NCBI GenBank assembly: GCA_022360735.1
Contig: JAKSCF010000749.1
Coordinates: 1 to 5,855, forward strand
Reading direction: 5' to 3'
Length of the DNA: 5,855 bases
DNA from: Clostridia bacterium
GTDB lineage: Bacteria > Bacillota_A > Clostridia > Peptostreptococcales > JAAYPU01
The position numbers and the translations under genes were made by a program. The notes beneath the pieces are model-generated. The model was not told the DNA's origin, made no database searches, and worked only from the letters and a program-made list of their open reading frames with translations. Positions 1 to 4,669 of the stretch are shown piece after piece (position 1 is the first letter of the stretch; every line of letters begins with the position of its first letter).

Positions 1-1199
1 TCATTGACCCATGCAAGGGATTTTTCTTCACCCATCATGATATATGCAGACATGTCATTCACCTGCATATGCGTCATGTATTCTTTATCTTTGTAAGCTG
101 CTGAAACAAGATAATATCCTTGCTCCACATTAGACGGAAATACCATCACCTGTTTGTACCAAGGGCTGCCCATATCATAGATTTTGCCTCTAAATGACAT
201 GGTTTCTTGAAGCGCAGATTTGTCAAATCGATTTTTTTCATGATTTTTCACTGCCCAAAAAGGCTGATGATCATTTTTACTCAAATCATTTAAAAAATCA
301 TTTTCATTGTCATAGCGATATAACTTAATATCCAGTTCTTTATCTTTGTAGTACTTACTCGTATAAACACTTAATACAGGAATTTCCTTAGAGGTATAAT
401 TGTACATTCTATTGGAAAAATTCAAGAAATCTTTATTATTTTTTTTTTTTTTTTTTCTATCAGTCTGGAACTGAAATATATAATCTTCATTAATAACTTC
501 GCTACTGTTTTTTAAGCCAATTCCTTTTTTAAGCTTTACCGTATAGACGGTTTCATAATCAAGGCTTTCAGGTACAAAAACTACCGTCTCTTTATGCGTT
601 TCAAATGTACCTTTTACCTTGGGTGTTATTTCAAAAAACGCATTGAGATTGCCAATGCCCTCATGTGTAAAGGTTATCTCTATCCCTGATTCTATGGGAA
701 CATAAGTAGCTTTGTTCCTGGGAAGCGTCCTTATAATGCGAAATGCTTTCCGGGTTTGAAAGGCTTTAGATATTTTAATGCCTTGGTCTTCATTTTCAAC
801 AGCAATCTTATAAATACTGTTGTTTTTCAGTGCCTCTTCAAACCGAAGGGTATATTCGCCTCTTGATACCTTATCAATAGAAAATGTCTGCTCAGGTATT
901 ACACGGATGGATGACTCATTCAAAGACAAGTCATTATGGTCATCAACGTATATCTTAAATTTGGAGTTAATATCTACGCCGGCTGTGTCCTCATCTACAG
1001 CCTCAATTCTTATCTCTTCTGTAGAACCACTCAGCAGCTCCTCTATGGTTTCAAATTTTTTCTCATTCTCTGTATCCAACCTTCCGGTATTAGATGGTGA
1101 CGAGTTAAACAGCCAAACACTGCCCCCAACCCCTCCCAGCAATACTGCAATCATCAAAACAATGACATACCATTTTTTAAATAACATCTTTAGCTTCAA
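1..1199 (-). CDS. Alpha-2-macroglobulin-family surface protein, N-terminal part (runs off left edge)
   Basis: The reading frame stays open for 399 codons with no stop before the window edge, so the C-terminal part is missing. Residues 1-9 are basic and 10-31 form one membrane segment with no lipobox cysteine, which predicts an uncleaved anchor with the rest outside the cell. Residues about 61-150 look like an Ig-like domain. Residues 153-247 fit a Big_5/SbsA-type Ig domain, with ITFTHEG, a G-x-F strand, VVFVPES-LDYETVYTV and the closing FQFQTD. From about 270 the sequence fits the first macroglobulin domains, with GYYLVSAAYKDKEY, a QVNDMSAYI strand and SLAWVN. Bacterial members are usually well over 1,000 residues and are thought to trap or resist attacking proteases, often as part of envelope defence. 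The start is TTG at 1199, 8 nt from a perfect AGGAGG; the next in-frame ATG (1187) is too far. Codons 248-253 lie in an A18 run. The family call rests on motif recognition. Confidence 0.72.
   Translation of the reverse strand, partial: MKLKMLFKKWYVIVLMIAVLLGGVGGSVWLFNSSPSNTGRLDTENEKKFETIEELLSGSTEEIRIEAVDEDTAGVDINSKFKIYVDDHNDLSLNESSIRVIPEQTFSIDKVSRGEYTLRFEEALKNNSIYKIAVENEDQGIKISKAFQTRKAFRIIRTLPRNKATYVPIESGIEITFTHEGIGNLNAFFEITPKVKGTFETHKETVVFVPESLDYETVYTVKLKKGIGLKNSSEVINEDYIFQFQTDRKKKKKNNKDFLNFSNRMYNYTSKEIPVLSVYTSKYYKDKELDIKLYRYDNENDFLNDLSKNDHQPFWAVKNHEKNRFDKSALQETMSFRGKIYDMGSPWYKQVMVFPSNVEQGYYLVSAAYKDKEYMTHMQVNDMSAYIMMGEEKSLAWVN
439..456 (-). repeat. A18 homopolymer within the surface protein gene
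   Basis: Eighteen T in a row on the plus strand read as A18 in the coding strand, giving Arg248 and Lys249-253 followed by Asn-Asn-Lys. The frame upstream and downstream agrees only with 18 A (or 18 plus or minus a multiple of 3). With 17 A the frame reads into TGA about 11 codons on. With 19 A it meets TAA right after the lysines. The tract sits exactly at the linker after the second Ig-like domain. It may be a slippage site or a read-length error in assembly. Confidence 0.85.
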
Positions 1200-1207
1200 A
1201 CTTACCG

Positions 1208-1213
1208 CCTCCT
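1208..1213 (-). promoter_or_regulatory. Ribosome binding site that fixes a TTG start
   Basis: A perfect AGGAGG on the minus strand lies 8 nt before TTG (1199-1197). The in-frame ATG at 1187 would be 20 nt away, so TTG is the better start. The encoded MKLKMLFKKW then gives the usual positive charge before the membrane segment. Confidence 0.8.
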
Positions 1214-1238
1214 AATTACAAGTAAAATCTATCTTAAT

Positions 1239-1274
1239 GCATGATCAAAACATCTCATGTTTTTTTGATCATGC
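1239..1274. promoter_or_regulatory. Imperfect inverted repeat upstream of the surface protein gene
   Basis: GCATGATCAAAACAT (1239-1253) is mirrored by ATG, seven T and GATCATGC (1257-1274), with a 3-nt centre and three extra T in the right arm. It lies 40 nt upstream of the TTG start. No T-run follows either arm, so a terminator is unlikely. A two-half operator, or a hairpin in the leader of the minus-strand mRNA, fits better. The binding protein is unknown. Confidence 0.45.
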
Positions 1275-1354
1275 TTAATACAACACAATTAACAAATTTG
1301 GAAAAAATATACCATTTCTATTATATATGATTATCATAGAAATACTAGATAAAA

Positions 1355-1402
1355 ATAAAATTCCGGAGAAAATCTTATAATAAATTTTCTCCGGAATTTT
1401 AT
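1355..1402 (-). terminator. Strong intrinsic terminator, possibly bidirectional
   Basis: A perfect 19-bp stem (1355-1373 with 1384-1402) carries a TTCCGGAG / CTCCGGAA core and a 10-nt loop. On the minus strand the stem runs into TTTTATTTTTATC, a good U-tract. It would stop transcripts coming from the small peptide gene at 1610-1699 before the surface protein gene. No plus-strand gene ends at it. Confidence 0.8.
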
Positions 1403-1609
1403 ACATATGTTATTTTTTATCTTCATCAAAAACAACAGTGGCTTCTCTTTTCTGTATATGATGTATATTTTTTTATTAACCTTCTTATCATCACGAGATC
1501 ATATTCGTATCACTTTCCAGCCCTGCTTGTCTTTATCATCTTTACACTTTCATGCACCAAGTCCTTCGCCTATTTTTGTATGCTGAAAGCCTCAAGTAAC
1601 TGTATATTA
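1403..1609. other. Stretch without a convincing gene (3' of the small peptide gene)
   Basis: About 200 nt lie between the peptide stop and the terminator. On the minus strand they would form a long 3' untranslated region. I see no ribosome binding site followed by a sustained frame. One minus frame holds short open pieces (IGEGLGA, DKDKQGWKVIRI, SRDDKKVNKK) split by stops, which could be remains of a decayed gene, but I cannot name it. A small RNA or part of a peptide-RNA pair is possible; nothing in the sequence proves it. Confidence 0.35.
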
Positions 1610-1699
1610 TTAATAGAAAGTTAATATACCTATAAATAATACTGATGCTAATATTACTAATAATACTGCTACTAATCCTATTACTTTCTTCCTCTTCAT
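1610..1699 (-). CDS. 29-residue hydrophobic peptide, paralogue 1
   Basis: The gene encodes a 29-residue peptide with a basic head (MKRKK), a continuous run of Ile, Leu, Val and Ala from residue 6, and the end VLFIGILTFY. A perfect AGGAGG sits 5 nt before the ATG, stronger than for most genes here. The peptide aligns with the one encoded at 2635-2733: 18 of 28 residues are identical after the initiator Met, and several identical residues use different codons (AGG/AGA, ATA/ATT, GGT/GGG). That supports selection on the protein. It is transcribed away from the LuxR-type regulator across a 117-nt shared promoter region, and its transcript probably ends at the hairpin at 1355-1402. Candidate roles are an exported hydrophobic signalling peptide (like the SHP pheromones of Rgg systems), a small membrane subunit, or a type I-like toxin (compare short hydrophobic Ibs peptides). 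The family is not recognised. Confidence 0.75.
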   Translation of the reverse strand: MKRKKVIGLVAVLLVILASVLFIGILTFY

Positions 1700-1744
1700 T
1701 TTTTCCTCCTCGTCTATATATCTGTGTTTTTTCCTTTAGGCATA

Positions 1745-1759
1745 TATACTAATAGTATA
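1745..1759. promoter_or_regulatory. Perfect 15-bp palindrome, candidate operator of the divergent regulator and peptide genes
   Basis: TATACTA, one A, then TAGTATA is a perfect 7-1-7 dyad. It lies in the 117-nt gap between the divergent peptide and regulator genes and overlaps a consensus TATAAT on the plus strand. LuxR/GerE-type regulators bind as dimers to dyad sites, so autoregulation or control of both genes is a reasonable inference. AT-rich palindromes also arise by chance, and I found no second copy in the window. Confidence 0.45.
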
Positions 1760-1761
1760 AT
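1756..1761 (+). promoter_or_regulatory. Probable -10 box of the LuxR-type regulator gene
   Basis: A consensus TATAAT lies 55 nt before the regulator's ATG. At 17 nt upstream the sequence is CCTTTA, a poor -35 box, so the promoter may need an activator. It overlaps the palindrome at 1745-1759, so a protein bound there would compete with or recruit polymerase. Confidence 0.4.
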
Positions 1762-1816
1762 ACGTCGATTTTTAAGGATATTCCACTATAGTTGTATTTT
1801 AAGAAGAGGTTAATTT

Positions 1817-2608
1817 ATGCATATGATGAATCTTAACTATGCTAGCCTAAACACTAATGACTGGATAAAAATGAATACAATATTAGAAACGATCGCTGCT
1901 TATGAGTCTATTTCAGAATTTTGCTGTGCTTTTCTTGACATTCTAAGAGATGTCATTCCTTTTACAAACGGTCATTTTATTTTTTATGATCATAATAACC
2001 ATATTTTAAAACCTGTATCCTATCGACTAAATATCACTGAAAAAAGCCATAATGAATATCTTCAGTATTACCATAAAATAGATGATCTATTTCTAAAAGC
2101 ATTTAACACGCCTGTGCCTAAGCGTAGTACAGATATAATGAATTACAATTCATGGAAAAAAACCGAGTTTTTTAATGACTTTCAGCTAAAAAACAGATAT
2201 TATTATGTTGCTCTTTGTGATGTACATTTTATTGGTAAGCTTATTAGCAGCATTAGTTTAATTAGACATAAGAAAAGCCCTGATTTTAGGGTAAAGGAGT
2301 TAATTTTTTTAAAGCTGCTTTCACCACATATAGGTCACCATTTACATAAATTAGTAGTGATTGATGCACTTAAATCATCTAATGCCAAAAGGTTCTCCGA
2401 TATTATAGAAAGTAATCAGCGAAAATATAACTTATCCAGTAGAGAAAGGGATATTGTCAATTTAATTTTTAAAGGCTTTAGTAATGCTGATATCTCCGAC
2501 GAACTTTTCATTTCAGTCGATACAGTTAAAAAACACATGAACAATATTTTTAAAAAAACACTGGTTAGCAATCGCACGGAATTAATAACTTTTTTATTAG
2601 ATATTTAG
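1817..2608 (+). CDS. LuxR/GerE-type transcriptional regulator with GAF-like sensor domain
   Basis: This 263-residue cytoplasmic protein ends in a typical GerE helix-turn-helix (about residues 205-262): NLSSRERDIVNLIFKG, SNADISDELFIS, TVKKHMNNIFKKT, SNRTEL. There is no receiver domain; the first 180 residues resemble the GAF-like sensory domain of stand-alone LuxR regulators, with the line YYHKIDDLFL, SWKKTEFFNDF and SLIRHKKSPDF up to LLSPHI. The ligand cannot be read from the sequence, and it is not the canonical acyl-homoserine-lactone domain. AGAGGT 6 nt before ATG 1817 supports this start. It diverges from one small hydrophobic peptide gene and converges on a second one 26 nt past its stop, with no terminator between, so transcripts may overlap. 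The placement suggests it senses, or controls, these peptides; that is inference. The fold and DNA-binding role are secure. Confidence 0.9.
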   Translation: MHMMNLNYASLNTNDWIKMNTILETIAAYESISEFCCAFLDILRDVIPFTNGHFIFYDHNNHILKPVSYRLNITEKSHNEYLQYYHKIDDLFLKAFNTPVPKRSTDIMNYNSWKKTEFFNDFQLKNRYYYVALCDVHFIGKLISSISLIRHKKSPDFRVKELIFLKLLSPHIGHHLHKLVVIDALKSSNAKRFSDIIESNQRKYNLSSRERDIVNLIFKGFSNADISDELFISVDTVKKHMNNIFKKTLVSNRTELITFLLDI

Positions 2609-2634
2609 TGATAACCTCAGATAACGCTATGCTG

Positions 2635-2733
2635 TTAATAGAAAACTGATATCCCAATAAATAATACCAGCAATAGAATGATTACTAATACTACTACTAT
2701 TCCTATTAATTTATTTCTCTTGATTTTTTTCAT
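2635..2733 (-). CDS. Hydrophobic peptide, paralogue 2 (32 residues; 47 if started at 2778)
   Basis: From ATG 2733 it encodes 32 residues: a basic head (MKKIKRNK), an Ile/Leu/Val core and the end VLFIGISVFY, clearly homologous to the peptide at 1610-1699. The similarity continues at DNA level past the stop (13 of the next 20 bases, ending in a shared TGAGG), which points to duplication of a small cassette. The start is ambiguous. ATG 2733 matches the paralogue but has only a weak AAGAGAG. An in-frame ATG at 2778, 9 nt after AGAGAGG, would add a basic extension (MEINKLIRKKKRDML) and give 47 residues. ATG 2739 is a third option. It lies 83 to 128 nt downstream of the PilZ-kinase on the same strand with no clear terminator between, so read-through is possible, but it also has a promoter-like element at 2826-2849. 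Function unknown; options as for paralogue 1. Confidence 0.68.
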   Translation of the reverse strand: MKKIKRNKLIGIVVVLVIILLLVLFIGISVFY

Positions 2734-2825
2734 TAACATATCTCTCTTCTTTTTTCGTATTAGCTTATTAATCTCCATTTATTTATTCCTCTCTATGTAA
2801 ATATCTTTATCTTATTTTATAAATA

Positions 2826-2849
2826 TTATGTGATGGTTTTGTGAAGAAA
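2826..2849 (-). promoter_or_regulatory. Repeated 24-nt element upstream of peptide 2 (copy 1)
   Basis: On the minus strand this begins TTTCTTCACAA and ends CATAA. It matches the element at 4573-4596 at 19 of 24 positions, with the first 11 identical. Both copies lie at similar distances (about 60-110 nt) before a minus-strand gene and end in a TATAA- or CATAAT-like sequence that could be a -10 box. A shared activator site or promoter is the simplest reading. Confidence 0.35.
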
Positions 2850-2861
2850 CACTATCATTCA

Positions 2862-4469
2862 TTAATCTTGTGAAAAATAATCTCCTAAAAATTTCAAATT
2901 AGAGTTTTTGCTAAAATATTCCTTATTAATTAAATTCAATTCAAACCAAAATTCCACACCGAATTTTCTGTTCACTACACTATATTTTTCTTGATGATGT
3001 TCCATAATTGATTTCACTATTGAAAGTCCCAGACCTGTCCCCCCATACTCTCTGGAACGCGCTTTATCCACTTTATAAAAGCTTTCCCAGATATTTTTCA
3101 GATCTTCTTCCGGAATATTCTCACCGGAGTTAATGACTGAAACTCTAACTTTCTCACCTACTGCTTGTACGCTTACTTCAATATATTTATCTTCATCTAT
3201 GTGATTAATTGCATTGGTCAAATAATTACTTATAACCTGTTCAATCATTAAGTAATCTGCGTTAACCATATAGTTTTCATTCGTAATAACCTTTGTCTCT
3301 ATATTTTTCTCGTTAAGAATAGGATCAAATTTTTCAATGACGTCATCTATTAATACGGATATATTAAAAATTGATTGTTCTAATTCAAAGGTTTCAGACT
3401 CTAGGTCAGATAGACTTAATAGTTGTTTAACGATTTTATCCATCTTTTCGACTTCATCAATTAATATATCGCAGTATCGGACCTTTTCTTGCTGATCATT
3501 GACAATATTATATTTGAGTCCTTCCGCATAGCTCCTTTTTATAACAATAGGACTTTTTAATTCATGTGAAATACTGGAAATAAAGCTTTTCCGCATTTCA
3601 TCTATTTGTTTTTTTTGCTCGATGGCTTTCTTTAATGCAATATTTGCTTCTATTAAATCATCCATAACTTCTTGAAGTTCATCGGATATTAAGTTGATAC
3701 TATCACCGAGTATACCTATTTCGACTTTCTTTTCCAATATAAGCCTTTTGGAAAAATCAAGATTAGCTATACTCTTTGCAATGTTGCTTAACTCTTCTAT
3801 AGGCCCTGTTAGCCGCTTTGAGTCAATGTATCTGACAAGCTTTTGCTCAGATGTATAATCTAAGTCTGAAAATTGAACCCCTATTTTATATAATTTTTTT
3901 CCAGATTGATTCTTTTGAACAGATCGTACAACTTTGCCAATAAAACCTGTATCAAAATACTCATCGTCTATCAGGCAGAATATTTGTTTGCCATGCTCTA
4001 ATGACTCTTGTATGACTGCTCCAAACCCACCTGCGCTTATATCGTAAGCATATCCTTTCATCCACTTTTTCGATTGACATAGCTTCTTTAATTCGTCAGG
4101 TCCAATATGATCAAATCCAAGTTTTTCATCCAACTCAACAAATCGAATATTCAACATTATAGGAATTCTTGCAAATTTTCTTCCTTCTATCGCTTCATAA
4201 TTTTTGGGTTTATTGAGTTTTATCAACTGCATACCATTCTCTATATTATTGTCCTCCACTTGTGTCACAAATTCATACAACTTTTTATTTTCACTGTAAT
4301 ACATAGCTCTTATCATTTCTTTTGGTTTCAACCTCATTTTTCCTTTCAATCCGATTGGAAAGCTAATATAAATACTTTTTTCATCCTCATCTTGTATTGT
4401 ACTATCACCCATTTTCAATTCATCTGCTGAATAAATTTCTATTTTCCTGTTAATTTTAAAATTTATCAT
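2862..4469 (-). CDS. Soluble PilZ (YcgR-type) c-di-GMP receptor fused to a histidine kinase
   Basis: This 535-residue protein has no membrane segment. Residues 1-90 match the YcgR N-terminal domain (LYEFVTQV, QLIKLNKP). Residues 95-215 are a PilZ domain with both c-di-GMP signatures: RxxxR (R97-KFA-R101) and DxSxxG (D143, S145, G148), closing with YKIGVQFSDLD. At residue 217 the sequence switches to the second half of a clostridial sensor kinase: HAMP (217-268), a linker helix, HisKA with H302 in SHELKSP, then HATPase with N419, an NSGENIP G1 box and GGTGLGL (G477, G479, G481). The HAMP lacks the Asp of the usual DExG motif (V249). Residues 217-517 match the neighbouring kinase without gaps; an 18-residue tail (YFSKNSNLKFLGDYFSQD) is unique. 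The inferred role is autophosphorylation of H302 controlled by cytoplasmic c-di-GMP, with the neighbour's response regulator as likely partner. The start is ATG 4469, 4 nt after a run of six G. Confidence 0.88.
   Translation of the reverse strand: MINFKINRKIEIYSADELKMGDSTIQDEDEKSIYISFPIGLKGKMRLKPKEMIRAMYYSENKKLYEFVTQVEDNNIENGMQLIKLNKPKNYEAIEGRKFARIPIMLNIRFVELDEKLGFDHIGPDELKKLCQSKKWMKGYAYDISAGGFGAVIQESLEHGKQIFCLIDDEYFDTGFIGKVVRSVQKNQSGKKLYKIGVQFSDLDYTSEQKLVRYIDSKRLTGPIEELSNIAKSIANLDFSKRLILEKKVEIGILGDSINLISDELQEVMDDLIEANIALKKAIEQKKQIDEMRKSFISSISHELKSPIVIKRSYAEGLKYNIVNDQQEKVRYCDILIDEVEKMDKIVKQLLSLSDLESETFELEQSIFNISVLIDDVIEKFDPILNEKNIETKVITNENYMVNADYLMIEQVISNYLTNAINHIDEDKYIEVSVQAVGEKVRVSVINSGENIPEEDLKNIWESFYKVDKARSREYGGTGLGLSIVKSIMEHHQEKYSVVNRKFGVEFWFELNLINKEYFSKNSNLKFLGDYFSQD
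2919..3821 (-). repeat. Duplicated kinase core, copy in the PilZ-kinase
   Basis: These 903 nt encode residues 217-517 and align without gaps to 4673-5575. By hand count 51 of 301 residues differ (about 83% identity). Divergence is greatest in the HAMP and linker and least in the last 80 residues. The similarity starts at SKRLT and stops at LINKE, exactly at domain edges. Confidence 0.85.
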
Positions 4470-4572
4470 AAGTCCCCCCGCTCTATCCCAAATTTAAAAT
4501 TATAATCTCACCAACCTTATCATTTATAGTTTAATATTGATTCTTTTGCTATTTTTTTCAATTATGCATCTT

Positions 4573-4596
4573 TTATATGAAGAACTTGTGAAGAAA
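4573..4596 (-). promoter_or_regulatory. Repeated 24-nt element upstream of the PilZ-kinase (copy 2)
   Basis: TTTCTTCACAA, then 13 nt ending ATATAA, just after the upstream kinase's terminator and 104 nt before the fusion gene. It matches the copy at 2826-2849 at 19 of 24 positions. It is a candidate shared control site for the fusion kinase and small peptide 2. Confidence 0.35.
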
Positions 4597-4624
4597 TAAT
4601 TAAAAATAAATATATCCTGCTCAC

Positions 4625-4661
4625 AAAACACCCTCCTTTAAAACTTAGAGGAGGGTGTTTT
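4625..4661 (-). terminator. Intrinsic terminator after the membrane kinase
   Basis: AAAACACCCTCCT (4625-4637) pairs perfectly with AGGAGGGTGTTTT (4649-4661). One G-U and one A-T pair extend the stem toward a 7-nt loop. On the minus strand it ends in TTTTGTG and lies 8 nt after the kinase stop codon. The flanking A and T runs would also let it work in the other direction. Confidence 0.88.
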
Positions 4662-4669
4662 AATTATAA

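Larger units (their letters stand above)
4470..4669. other. Intergenic region carrying the PilZ-kinase promoter
   Basis: The gap holds the neighbour's terminator (4625-4661), the 24-nt element (4573-4596), a minus-strand TATAAT (4499-4504) about 30 nt before the ATG without a good -35, and a G6 run (4474-4479) acting as the ribosome binding site. The terminator makes the fusion kinase a separate transcription unit, at least in part. I see no gene here. Confidence 0.5.

Noticed and set aside
820..1215. Plus-strand open frame of 131 codons
   Set aside because: It lies antisense to the surface protein gene, has no ribosome binding site and shows low-complexity Ser/Thr content typical of a shadow frame.
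1326..1338. TATGAT-T-ATCATA, a Fur-like palindrome near a TATAAT
   Set aside because: It is short, AT-rich and lacks the full Fur pattern; no gene start fits it well.
1407..1586. Plus-strand frame of 59 codons starting at ATG 1407
   Set aside because: It has no ribosome binding site, overlaps no known family and starts just after the terminator stem; probably chance openness.
1403..1609. Minus-strand fragments suggesting a decayed gene
   Set aside because: The pieces are short, interrupted by stops, and I could not match them to any family, so no pseudogene is called.
2836..2860. Possible hairpin after the PilZ-kinase stop
   Set aside because: The arms pair with several mismatches and no U-tract follows, so it is not a convincing terminator.
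4107..4430. Plus-strand open frame of 107 codons
   Set aside because: It is antisense to the well-supported YcgR/PilZ part of the fusion kinase and shows no recognisable domain.
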